A stretch of DNA of 64,000 nt from Seiridium cupressi (lineage: Eukaryota > Ascomycota > Sordariomycetes > Amphisphaeriales > Sporocadaceae). A program made the translations under genes and the position numbers. Positions 49,460-60,258 of the stretch are shown in pieces. A model generated the notes under the pieces. It searched no databases. It had not been told where the DNA came from and was given only the letters and a program-made list of their open reading frames with translations. The stretch lies in the NCBI GenBank assembly GCA_036674765.1, contig JARVKI010000028.1:248001-312000 (forward strand), given 5' to 3'. The first letter of the stretch is position 1. Each line of letters opens with the position of its first letter.

Positions 49460-50438
49460 ATGGCTTCAGGAAGTCTTTCCCAGTCCACCATGTCCACCAT
49501 ACTACGATGTTCGGCAGTAGCTGTGGTGTTGCTTGCATCGATGCTATTTACCACCTTGTCCGCACAAGATGTCTGTGCCAGTCTCGATCAGCCTAATCCT
49601 ATCGCGGCTCAATATCCTGATGTCGTGAGCGGCAACCTCAATGGAACGACGATGATTGTCCCCATCGCGCTTCCTCTTGCACAGAGCCTCGTGCCTCAGT
49701 ACTCTATCCTGGAATTCTCGTATCGATCTCTGTTGCCTTCCTTCCCAGAGGGCGCGTACCCGTTGATGGTGTCGACCAAGCATGATCACGATCTTCAAGT
49801 TCCTGCATACAACCTGACAAGTCCAGACTTCTCCGTGAGTTCCTTCTCTGATCACATCACGCCATTCAGTCTTACTGACCTTCTATCAGCGTGCGGCGTT
49901 TGAATTCCCTTTCGTGGATCTCAGCGGAGACGGCGTGACTCCATATCGTCTCCAGAACAATATTCTGCTGACGGCGTCCAACAAAGCAGCAATCCAAGGC
50001 GCACGAGGGTATGGCATCAATGTCTATCCTGCCGACTTTGACCCGCCCTGCGATGCCTACAGGTCTGATGGGCTTGGGGGAACCTACTTTAGTGCCACTG
50101 GGGTTCGCAATGCGGGTGACACAATCGACAGATTCATCACCGTCTCGACTCAGCCCATAAGTTCCTACCAGAAGGCGAATCCTTACCCTTTGGATTTCAT
50201 CCAGAGCATCACAAACCAAGTGACTTTCGGAAACTCGTCATTATGCGATCATTACCAACAACTGTACAACACGTCGCTCACTGCAGCACCGTATGAACCT
50301 GTGGCAGTTGTTGGCACCGTGTCAGCTCTCCTCGAGCCTTTCAATACATCGCAAACCTGGACAGAGGTATATGGGTGGAACTATGCAACAGCATTTCTGG
50401 AACCCCTGGTCCCGGCTGCCTGTCCATCTTCGAGTTGA
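49460..50438 (+). CDS. Secreted fungal protein of unknown function
   Basis: Two exons, 49460-49834 and 49890-50438, give 307 residues. The 55 nt intron (GTGAGT donor, TTACTGAC branch, ATCAG acceptor) joins SPDFS to RAAFEFPF in phase 0. The hydrophobic segment AVAVVLLASMLFTTLSA is a signal peptide. An internal ATG at 49490 would give a more standard leader, and an upstream ATG at 49376 would place the leader internally and is disfavoured. The mature part has the pattern YPDVVSGNLNGTTMIVP, later YSILEFSYRSLLPSFPEG and NPYPLDFIQSITNQ. It has several N-glycosylation sequons and four Cys. It resembles a group of uncharacterised secreted ascomycete proteins that I recall as weakly related to the acetoacetate-decarboxylase fold; that link is from memory and tentative. 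Confidence 0.7.
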
Positions 50439-51037
50439 TTCTAGGGCATCTTAGAGCATTAGCGGGCGTTGTTGTTTGGCTGTAGTTGAGTAAGGCGATT
50501 TGGCTGGCTTGGAGATACCCGCTTCGTATGGAGCAACAAATGGATGCTAGGATGATTTATAAAGGAAGCTCTCTGGATGAGAGGAGTAATCTATGTTGAT
50601 GAATTGCAATCAGAATAATATAAGCCTTCTACTTGACCCCATGCGACGTTCTTATCGGCCTACAAGTGGTCCGTCCCGAGCAATGAAAGCAAAGGCAAAA
50701 CGCCAACCTAAAATTAATGCGCTAGACGGTTGGGGGCCGGAAATAATAGTGAAACAAAACAGAAATCGCATGTACTTGAGATCTGGGTCAAACTCAAATC
50801 CTCATGACTGGTCCTGCCCGTCATCGGATAGCGGGCGCTTAGTCTTGCCACATCTAGATTAGTACCACCTTCGATCGTTCCCCGCAAACTCCCCATGACC
50901 AGACAGCCTTTTGCGGGGGGATGCTCCGCTTCAATTCCTCAAGGCCGTCGCTTCAACCTTCCCAGGTCGTCAATCAAGAAACTCTAATGCTGAGCTTCCA
51001 GAAGCTCGGTCACGATATGCAAAACAGAGCCCCATAG
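50439..51037. promoter_or_regulatory. Intergenic, 3' flank of secreted-protein gene and promoter of Zn2Cys6 gene
   Basis: About 600 nt with no supported coding region. An alternative upstream start for the regulator was considered, but the ATG at 51038 lies directly before the zinc cluster, as is usual. Confidence 0.4.
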
Positions 51038-53053
51038 ATGGCTTCGCAGCCGGCCAAAAGGGTCCGTACTGGCTGCCTGAAATGTCGAGTTCGTCGACGA
51101 AAGTGTGGGTGCCACTCATATAATCTTGACGAGATACATTGACCAGTCTGACACTTGCTGAATTACAGGTGATGAAGGGAAGCCCCGGTGCCAACGCTGC
51201 GTAGCTGGCGGCTTTGAATGTCAATATGGCACGCGTTTGTCCTTCTTGGAAAAGAACGCCTTCACGGCAGAGGGACCATCCGTGCAGGCAAAGGAGGCAG
51301 CACCTAACCCTACATATCGTAAAGTTCAGGTATGAATACGGCGCCTTGGAATTTTCTATCATGACTAAGTCAGGATACAGTTTGTAGACGAAGCATCAAG
51401 AGCGTCTTCTCATGACCAGCAGCAGGAGAAACATCCCCAAGTTCTCCAACCCCGGACTCGTGAACTCTCGTCGCCTGGTCAAGCCAAGAATAATAGTGCC
51501 GACCCAACTGGTGAGGTTTCGGGAAGCCCTGCACGTACAGCTACTGGCCAGTCAGATGAAATTGCCAGGGCAAGAGAAGTCGAGCAGCCTAGCACGCCGG
51601 ACACCAGCTGGAGCCCAGGAATTCTGGTTTCCCCAGGTCCCAGTGGCGGCGATCAAATTGCTCTGGACGCACTGCTATCTCTGGGTAATGAGCATGCGAC
51701 CGTATTCATTGATGCGAATTTGCATCGAAACTCGGTTAGCTCCCCAGTATTCCGCAGACCACACACTCCTCTGGTCTACCATGATGCATTGACGAGCAAT
51801 GAAGGGAGGGTAGTACATGATATCCCTCTTGTTTCTTCATTAAGTGTTGGTTCTGGGCACAAGATCCCAAACGAGCTTGAGTTTACTCTGCTGAAACATT
51901 ACCGATATCATGTAGCACCTTGGGTAAGTGCCATCATATTCGAAGGCTATTCCAAATGGTGTCTAACAGATGGTAGCTCGATCTTTGTGACCTGGGTCAA
52001 ACGTTTGGAATGGCCGTCCCATGTCTCGCGATTGAGTCTGATATCCTCTTTCGGAATTTACTGGCTCTCGCTGCATGCTCAATGAGAGAAACTTTTTCTG
52101 GGGAAGTTGCACTGGCTATTGATAACGATACATTACTGGGGGGTAGCGAATCACATTCTTCTGGCGCTAAAGAAAAACTGGTATGCATCAGTCTTTCGAG
52201 AGTCAGAAAAATGTTCAATCCACAAGACGGTTTCAGCCAAGATGATGTTTTGGATGCGACAGTCAGTGCTGCGTATGACCTACTCCTCGAGTCGCCAGAG
52301 CTTGTGTCTCTTTCCGCTTACCATCTTATCGTGAGACTCGGTTAGTGTTTCTAACTCTCAATTACAGCAGCGTCATAATACTAATAATGCGTAGAGTTTG
52401 GCGAGGCGTTAATGCAAGAGCTGCCACTATCTATACCATCTGATATGCCACAGATGCTACACTCACAATGGCACCAAACCGAACAAACGATGCACGTTTT
52501 CTCATGTGCGCACGCAACTTTATTTCTCTGCATTCGTGCTATGAACTTTTGTTGGGGCGAGCCTGCTGACCGTATAGGCCAATCGGGAGATATGGTCAGC
52601 ACATGGCGAGCACTCGTGGAAGAGCTGAACTCCTGGTTCAGCCGGAGGCCGCAAGAGTTTCTCTCCATGGTAGAGATTGAAATAGCTGATGATGGATATC
52701 CCATGATACTTTTCACGAGTGGAGCGGCGGTCTTTGGGAATCAGCTTTACCACACAGCCATGTTCCTCCTCTTACGGCACAAGCCACGCACGGTTGTGCT
52801 TCCAAGTAGGCACCGCTCATCTACCATGTCTTCGCTCTGGCATGCGAGACGTATTTGTGGCATCGCGCTGAATAATCAGAGGCGTGAGTGCTGGGATATG
52901 AGTCTTGTCGCCTCACTCCTAGTTGCGGCCAGGACGATGACTCATGAAGCCCAGCATGAGGCTCTGCTCGCTGGAATTAACAAGGTTGAAAAGTTGACGG
53001 GATGGACTTTGGAGACTTCCCGAGACATATTGAAAGCGGACTGGGGAATGTAA
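51038..53053 (+). CDS. Zn(II)2Cys6 transcription factor with fungal-specific regulatory domain
   Basis: Five exons: 51038-51104, 51169-51329, 51381-51923, 51977-52340 and 52395-53053, encoding 597 residues. The first intron splits the zinc cluster. After splicing it reads C13-x2-C16-x6-C23-x6-C30-x2-C33-x6-C40, a perfect Gal4-type binuclear cluster with basic RVRRRKC. Disordered Ser/Pro/Gln-rich sequence follows. From about residue 190 comes a helical domain (LEFTLLKHYRYHVAPW, then LDLCDLGQTFGMAVPCLA) typical of the fungal_trans_2 group, running to the C-terminus with a SLWHARRICGIAL block. It is expected to be a nuclear DNA-binding regulator; its target is unknown. It is tail to tail, 261 nt apart, with a paralogue lacking the zinc cluster. 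Many competing frames over exon 3 are shadows. Confidence 0.85.
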
Positions 53054-53314
53054 TGCATGTTTCAATTTTGTGGCATTATTATGTCGACGAAGTTGATATG
53101 CTACGCCTCATGGCTACATTTCATGGTCGTGTATATGACATTTAGTTCTCACATAATACATGCGAGTTGGAATACACGAGTAAAACTCGGAACTTACTCA
53201 TCCTCATCGTATCCTTTGATCGTATTCTAAAACACTATCAAATGCCATATGTTATACATTGCGCTAGCCGGATGAAGAAGGAGGGAAAATAGTATAAATT
53301 TGGCTGCTTGAGAA

Positions 53315-54978
53315 TCATGATATCGAATTAATCGTGCCGTGTCTCCTTACTTTATAGCCCCAGGCTGATTCGAGATCCGGAATTCGCCAGCACGAACCCC
53401 AACCCGTTGTAGCCTCAATGTTCCATATCATCTTAACGACGACTTCGTGCTCTGACCTGTGACTGAGAAGCCTTCCAGCAAGCCAAAGGGGCTGTATCGC
53501 ATTGTTGAGACAGCCATGATGAGGATTCGCCAATGAGATACCACATATGCGTTTGGCATGCCATAGGGTGGAGCCCGTGGAGCCCAAACTCATGGTAAGC
53601 TTGAGTGGCTTTGGCATGGAACTGAGCATCAATACGCAAGCGGTATGGTGTAATTGGGTGGAGGATATGGCGGCCCAGTGGACGAAAAGAATACAAGGGA
53701 ACGGTTTGGTGTCCACCGTTTTGACAGGCTGAAATTCCTTGGGGCGGCTGCTCACCCAGCTCTGAAGCTCATCCCACAGAAAGACCCAACGGTTGGTATA
53801 AGCGTCGCCGGTGCAGCCATTCTGCTCACCAAGCTCAAGGTAACGAGTGCGCTCCGCAACTAGCTCGCAGGCTTTTGCACAGAGCCACACTGAATAGTTG
53901 GCATGCATATCAGGGTTCCGCGAAGCACGAAACAAAGCGCGCGCCTCGTGATGTTCAGTGCCCGCAGGAAGCCATTTGGCTGGATCAAGCAGTGTACTCT
54001 GCGTGCCATCAGAAATCAGGGCGCCGCACACGTCTATTTAAGTCAGTCAGCCAGCTGCAACGTTTATCGATCAATCGAGGTCTATATACGCACCCATTCG
54101 TGTATAGCACCAGAACACTGCCTGGCGCATACCACCACTGAACCCATGAACGCCAAATGTATTAAACAGGGCAGCGCAACCTTCAAGATGGCGCCGCCAA
54201 TCTTGAGCACTGGCTGACATCATCTCGAGACAGCACAAAATCACGCAGATTGGAATTATCTTAACGTCACGATCGGTGAGCAGAGGCGCCAGCGACCGGA
54301 TAGCTTCTTGGTACAGCTCAAGACTATCGAATGAGTTCTTGCGCTTTTCCTTGCACTCGATCTGCCGTGCAGACAATGCCAATATCGCATAAAGTAGAGG
54401 GGGTGACGTTTGAGCCAGTGATGAGATTTGCACCCCGAATACACGGTCGCCGTCAAACATGTCAAGCTGCTAGAAGTTACTTAACTGATCTTAATTCGCC
54501 AGGTTGAGTCTCTTACCCAGGTAGCTACTTGTTCCACGTAGTTCTGGAGGTACATGACTCTTTGGCCGACAGCCAAGATCTTGACAGTCTCTTTACGGCT
54601 CTGCAGGTCGCCAAGATGCAGCTCATGAGTGAGATTGATTTCATCGCCAGCCGGACTGCCCTCGCGAGTCGGTGCGGCCGACTGAGCCGTATTGAAGATC
54701 AACGATCGTAGCTCTTCTTTATATGTTTGATAGTCTTGGCTCAGGATGAACTCGTCCGGTCTCCATGTCATGGAAGGCGAAGAATCGCCTGGTGACACGC
54801 CGGCAAGTGCTGCAGGATTCGAAGTCATTCCCGACATTAACGGCGAGAAGGTGTGATCAGTCGAGCCCGTCAGAGCCCCTGAGGCGGTGGCTGGCCACAA
54901 GCCATCGCCATCGACTTGCATAAAGTCCATTTGATGGAATTGGGAGGCATCATTAGAAACGCCGCTAGAAGCAGCCAT
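53315..54978 (-). CDS. Fungal-specific transcription-factor-domain protein without zinc cluster
   Basis: Three exons on the minus strand, 54978-54517, 54469-54094 and 54033-53315, give 518 residues. The start ATG is chosen as the first in frame; the frame upstream begins only at GTG. The N-terminal 150 residues are disordered. The helical domain starts near VMYLQNYVEQVATW and continues QLDMFDGDRVFGVQIS. The C-terminal block TLWHAKRICGISLANP closely parallels SLWHARRICGIALNNQ of the convergent neighbour. Both introns fall at the same place and phase as introns 3 and 4 of that neighbour. No CxxC-x6-C cluster occurs upstream to 55430. It may be a dominant-negative or co-regulatory partner, or may have lost its DNA-binding exons. 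TATA-like ATAAATATA lies about 100 nt upstream. Confidence 0.78.
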
Positions 54979-55434
54979 GACCGAGACAGAACTGGATGCT
55001 GCCCATAGTGGCACTCCTCATCTCAGTACTAGCTCGCACCGCTGTGATTGAGTTGGGAAACAACAAGGCGAATGGAATAAATATACAATAGGTAGTAAAA
55101 AGGTTTATGCTAAGGAATGCCAGCAAGTAGCGGTACCGTGAGCTGCAGACCCCGCATTTCCCCCGGGCGTTTCCACTAGCACTAAACGATTCCTCGCGTC
55201 CATTACAGTGAGATCCACTAAGTTCCAGAACATAGTGCTATGTGACGGTAAGAATTCGAAGTCTCATGACGCCAAAGACATTGCTCTCCGATACAGTTTT
55301 CATAATGTAATTGTTGTTTTCCCTACTGGATTTCCCCAGGATCACTGATTGACTTATTAAATAATTGATATCCGCCAACATCCGCCTTATTTCATAGCAT
55401 CTAACCAATTCTCCCCGTCTACACTCGACACACG
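54979..55434. other. 456 nt intergenic
   Basis: Promoter side of the cluster-less regulator and 3' flank of the dihydroxyacetone-synthase-like gene. It was searched for a missing zinc-cluster exon; none was seen. Confidence 0.5.
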
Positions 55435-57788
55435 TCAAATTTCGACGAACTCGTGACGCAGCAAATCATCCGCCTTCAGCGCATCAATGTATCCCAGGAC
55501 TTTCTTTGTCAGCGCATCTTCATCGAATCCAAAGTATTTATAGGCCGATGTACCCGGCAAGCTATGCCCGAATCTAGTCATACAAGCAGCAGCGTCGGCG
55601 TACCTTTCCCAGCCATTGGGCGCATAAGGCTCAATGACAACGGCGGGTATGCGATGCCGCCTTAGTGTGTCCCTCTTGTATTCTCGCGACTGCTGTTCAA
55701 ACAGCTTCCAGCTTGGGAAGCTGAGTACTCGTGCCTCGACGCCCTTCTCCTTGAGCTTCTTTGCTACGCCAACTGCGTGCGACAGTTCTGCGCCGACACC
55801 AATGAGTGTGAGCTTGGCGTTTTCGTTCTCCTCCAGAACGTATGCGCCTTTGAGTACGCCTTCGCGCTTAGTCTGCTTGAGTTGAGGCAACTTATGCCGA
55901 CTCGTGGATACTATCGACGGTGTGCCCTTGGCCCTGATTGCTGCAATCCATGCACCAGCTGTTTCTTCACTATCACCAGGTCGGATGTACAGGAGATTTG
56001 GCATAGCGCGGAAATATGCAGCATTCTCAATGGGCTGATGTGTCGGACCATCCTCACCCATTCCGATCGAGTCATGGGTAGCATGATGAATGACCTGCAG
56101 ATGCTGCAACGCGCCCATTCTCACGGCAGGTGCTGCATACAGGTAGAACATGAAGAAAGACGAAGTGACAGGAATAATCGTGCCGCGGTTGAATGCGGCA
56201 AGGCCATTGGATACGGCACACATGACATGCTCACGTACACCGAAATGGATGTAACGACCAGCGTACGTTCCGTTGATGCCACAAGCAGTCTTGATGTTGG
56301 GCTAGGTGTCGTGTGAGTATATGTCAAAGCGGACACGGGGTCAATACTAACATTCTGGAAATCCTCCTTTCCTGGCCAAATCATATTGACTGACGGCGAC
56401 AGATCTGCTGTTCCTACCATGAACGAGTCAATCTTTTCCGCCACTGGATTGAACACCAGCCCAGATGCAGCACGCGACGCAGTCTCTTTATCGGGGAACT
56501 GCTTGGGAATCAGATCCTCCCAACCGCTGAGCTCACCCTTCATTCTCTTCAGGAAGCGGGCGGCCAAGTCCGGGTATTCCTTGGTATAATCTTCGACCAG
56601 CTTGTCCCAAGCTTGAACATATTGCTCGCCCCTAGACGGAAGGCCCTCGAAGAAGTCTCGTACAGGCTGCTCAACGCTGAAGTGCTGGTCAGGGCTGAAG
56701 CCATATGCGCGCTTCATGTTTGCGACGTCCTCGACGCCAAACGCAGCGCCATGGGCATCAGCTTTACCCTGCACCTTCGATCCAAGCCCGATAATTGTTC
56801 GCACGTTGATGAAAGTTGGCTTGTCTGACTTCTTGGATTTTTCCATGGCGTCTGCAATACCAGCAATGTCAAAGCAGCCATCTTCAATGTCCACGACGTT
56901 CCAACCGGTGGCTCTCATTTTAGCGTTAATGTCTTCGGTATTCGTCAACTAAGGAATATTAGTTGCGTCCAGACCACTCCCTAGAGCACCGGAGAAGGAC
57001 TCACATCAACAGACCCATCACAGGTGATCTGGTTGTTGTCGTAGATAACGGTCAGGTTGTTGAGCTGCAAATGTCCAGCCAGCGAAATAGCCTCCAGGCC
57101 GACACCCTCTTGAAGACAAGCGTCACCAATCATACACCAGGTGTGGTTTGACACAACGTCATATCCGGGCCTATTAAAAGTTGCAGCAAGGTGCTTGGTC
57201 GCCATCGCAAGGCCAACAGCATTTGCGATGCCCTGGCCAAGTGGTCCTGTTGTTACTTCAATGCCCTCATGCTCGATCTCGGGGTGCCCAGGGCAAAATG
57301 CATCGTATCGCTCGGAATGGTAAGACTTCAATTGGTCGAAGGTCATTGCTTTGTATCCGGTAAGGTAAAGAAACGTGTATTGGAAAAGACATGTATGGCC
57401 TGTATGGTAGTTAGCATTTGCCAACTCATTTTGTATATGTCCTTACCGTTGGAAAGCACGAATCTATCGCGATTGAAATAATCTGGGGAGTGCGGTGCGT
57501 ATCGCATCACGTATTTCCATAACGCAATGCCAATCGCTGCCATGCCAATGGCACCTCTATGCTATCTCGTCAGTTGCAAGCACTTTTGCCAATACTGCTG
57601 GTTACCTACCCCGGATGCCCACCACCGAATTGTTGACATAGATCGGCTATGAGAAGTCGGAATGACTTCAACACTGTATCGTGCGAGCTTTTCTCCTTCT
57701 CTATCAACTCTCGTGTGCTGACGACATCTTTCTTCGACACCGGAATACCGGACGGGCTCTGTGTCTCGTTTAATAAGCCGGGCACCAT
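55435..57788 (-). CDS. Dihydroxyacetone synthase-like transketolase (formaldehyde transketolase family)
   Basis: Five exons on the minus strand: 57788-57610, 57556-57447, 57399-57005, 56948-56352 and 56301-55435, encoding 715 residues. ThDP-binding signature GDACLQEGVGLEAISLAGH with YDNNQ spans residues 188-219. GGGHPGGAIGMAAIGIALWK replaces the SGHPG of ordinary transketolase. CPGHPEIEHEGIEVTTGPLG, SSFFMFYLYAAPAVRMG and THDSIGMGEDGPTHQP follow. These features track yeast dihydroxyacetone synthase rather than TKL1. The reaction would be formaldehyde + xylulose 5-phosphate to dihydroxyacetone + glyceraldehyde 3-phosphate, though such enzymes also do normal transketolation. The methylotrophic-yeast enzyme is peroxisomal through a C-terminal NKL. 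This protein stops at HEFVEI without such a tail, suggesting cytosol. It shares a 665 bp promoter with the pentitol dehydrogenase. Confidence 0.85.
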
Positions 57789-58453
57789 CTTGCTTGTTGT
57801 ATGTAAGTGTATGAGTCTGTCCGTCTTGGGCGAATGTTGGATCTTTGATAGCTGATAAAGGGTGGTATTCTGGTAGAAGCAGTTATGGGACGGCAGTTGT
57901 GGCTTCAATATATTTTGTATAGCTATTTACGGTAACTACCTATCTACTGCGATCCGGACTGCCGCGTTTAATGATTCTAAGAGAGGCGAACCAATCGACT
58001 CCAAAATGTTTATTTCACCATGATGATGTCCGAGAGAGGGCAGCGGAAGCGCTAGCGGAACCTTCTAACAAACGGTCGAAGCCCGGCAAGCCCAGATCGC
58101 GGGGTCAGCTGCACTGTAGCGAAACACCTAGCGGCGGCTCTCTGGATTAGGCAAGCCGTAGCACTCCAAGGGTCGAAATGGATGGCACACCCTTCCGCAT
58201 GCGGATTGCGTTAGCAAATCTATGGCAGAATGCGCATTTCCGATGCGCAGTCGCACGTACTGAATACGATGGTAACTATTGGCCTAAGCCGATGGCTGTT
58301 GTCTGCACACGAACAAATCCCATCCTTAATGTCTGACGTCTAATTTTGGCCTTCACACAAGCGCACGTCGAAACATACCTACTCTTGCCAATGCCGATAT
58401 AACGCGATCTTTAGTCGATCGCCATTCTCTTGACCACAATTCTGACGCCGACT
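57789..58453. promoter_or_regulatory. Bidirectional promoter of DHA synthase-like and pentitol dehydrogenase genes
   Basis: 665 nt between divergent start codons. It holds a perfect CCGCATGCGG palindrome (58195-58204, everted CCG-N4-CGG half-sites), two AGCGGAA direct repeats 12 nt apart (58042 and 58054), and a GCGGGG hexamer (58099-58104) that fits the CreA/Mig1 consensus SYGGRG. CGG half-sites are the usual targets of Zn2Cys6 regulators, and one is encoded 1.8 kb away. None has been tested. Confidence 0.5.
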
Positions 58454-59862
58454 ATGACCATCCCCAAAACTTCACCCGAAGTGGTGAAAGGTGCGAACCA
58501 CACCATTGGCGGCCTCCGTCATGCCCAGACATCGCATCCCAACCCCTCGCTACAGGTGACGGCTGACCACCAAGTGAAGATGGTCGAAGCACCTGTCGAA
58601 GAGCCAGGCCCAGGAGATGTGCTTCTACACATCAAGGCCACAGGCATCTGCGGGTAAAGTCGATATATGCCTGTGGTGCTCAGAGCTCCTAACCAACCCT
58701 GTTTGACTAGGTCCGACATTCACTTCTGGAAAGCAGGACGCATAGGGTCTCTGGTTGTAGAGGGCGACTGTATTCTTGGCCACGAGGGCGCCGGCCTGGT
58801 CCTGAAGTGCGGTGAGGGTGTAACAAATTTGAAGCCAGGTAAGTAGGATTGGAACATATGCGGCTTTATTGTGGTTGAAATTTGAAGTTGATACACTGTC
58901 GTAGGTGACAGAGTCGCGGTAGAACCTGGCGTGCCATGCGAGAAGTGCTTCCTATGTCGTGAAGGTCGATACAACCTATGCGATGATGTGGCATTCGCCG
59001 GCGTCTACCCATACGCGGGCACATTGCAGAGATACAAGGTGCACCCAGCAAAGTGGCTCTACAAGTACGTCGACCATGCTACATCGCGAACCATGTTGAA
59101 ACTTGTTACTAACTCAAGACTGTTCATAGGATCCCCGACAACATCACCTGGGCTGAAGCCGCCCTCCTTGAGCCTCTGAGTGTTGTTTTGCATGGTGTGA
59201 AAACAGGAGGCCTGAGTCTAGGAAAGCCAGCCTTGATCTGCGGCGCTGGACCCATTGGCCTCATCGCCCTCGCGGCAGCACGGGCTTCTGGAGCTCACCC
59301 CCTAGTCATCACAGATCTCGAGCCCAAGCGACTCGCCTTCGCCCGAGACTTTGTACCTGGTTGTATCACATACCAAGTTGACCGGGCACTCTCCTCGGAA
59401 GAGAACGCAACCGCTGTGAGACGTCTCTACGGAGACAACGAGTACTTGGCGCCTTCGACGGTACTCGAATGTACCGGTGTGGAGAGTAGTATAATACTGG
59501 GCACGTATGCAGTACGGCGCGGTGGTGTCGTCTGTGTCATTGGGGTCGGGCGAGAAATAATGAACAATTTGCCATTCATGCATATTTCACTAGCAGAGGT
59601 ATGCAGAGAGATATTTTGGGATTCGCTAGTGAGAGTTGTTGCTGACTGCGGCCAGATTGATTTGCGCTTTATCAACCGATACAGAGACACATGGCCGGCT
59701 GGGATCAACTGCCTAAGTGGTGGTATCTTGGATTTGAAGAAATTGGTCACGCATGAATTTCCGCTAGAGCAGGCGCTGGACGCCATGAACCTATGCTCGG
59801 ATCTATCGAAAGGCAGCATTAAGGTCCAGATCGTCGATGAAGTAGATGCACAGATCAGCTAG
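58454..59862 (+). CDS. L-arabinitol 4-dehydrogenase-like polyol dehydrogenase (zinc MDR family)
   Basis: Five exons: 58454-58653, 58711-58838, 58905-59064, 59130-59598 and 59656-59862, encoding 387 residues. Catalytic zinc ligands sit in GICGSDIHFW (Cys66) and GHEGAG (His91, Glu92). The structural zinc site is C121-x2-C124-x2-C127-x7-C135. The NAD-binding glycine motif is CGAGPIGL. TLECTGVESS-like VLECTGVESSIILG, IGVGREIMNNLPFMHIS and WPAGINCLSGGILDLKKLVTHEFPLE parallel fungal L-arabinitol dehydrogenases more than xylitol dehydrogenases, though substrate cannot be fixed. The fourth intron (59599-59655) is 57 nt, a multiple of three and free of stops, so it reads through as extra protein; its GTATGC donor, GCTGAC branch and CCAG acceptor, and the break it makes in a conserved segment, show it is an intron. 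Product would be a ketopentose such as L- or D-xylulose. Confidence 0.83.
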
Positions 59863-60258
59863 TACGAGACAAATAGACATGGTGCATTCGAGATTCGACG
59901 AGGGAAGAAAGCCAATGTAGATATCTATAGAGGCTCATCAAGCTCTTACACCGAATTTTATGATCAAAAGAATGCCGAAGACGATGGAAACAGAATATTG
60001 TCTGCATCATCCGCGCCATTGTATTAAGCTGATTGCTACATTTTTTTAGGGCGGCTTCAACAAAATTTATGAGCTACAATGTGCATGTGCTTTAGTTTCC
60101 CTCCTGGGGCCGAGTGCCTTATCTTTAAAGGGAGAGCCGCTAGCAAATAGCGAACGAGAGGCGCTTATCCTTGGAGACGCACGCCCTCGATCCCGTCCTT
60201 TTCATTCACTCGAACTAAGAAGCTTCAGATACTCTCTTCCAAGTAGTCCGTCAATCTC
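59863..60258. promoter_or_regulatory. Intergenic between pentitol dehydrogenase and Zn2Cys6 gene
   Basis: 396 nt in tandem orientation; 3' flank of the dehydrogenase and promoter of the regulator. No gene is supported. The minus-strand frame over its right end is antisense to the regulator. Confidence 0.4.

Noticed and set aside
51412..51792. 126-codon plus-strand frame inside the Zn2Cys6 gene
   Set aside because: Out-of-frame shadow of exon 3; the spliced frame that continues from the zinc cluster is the one shared with the paralogue.
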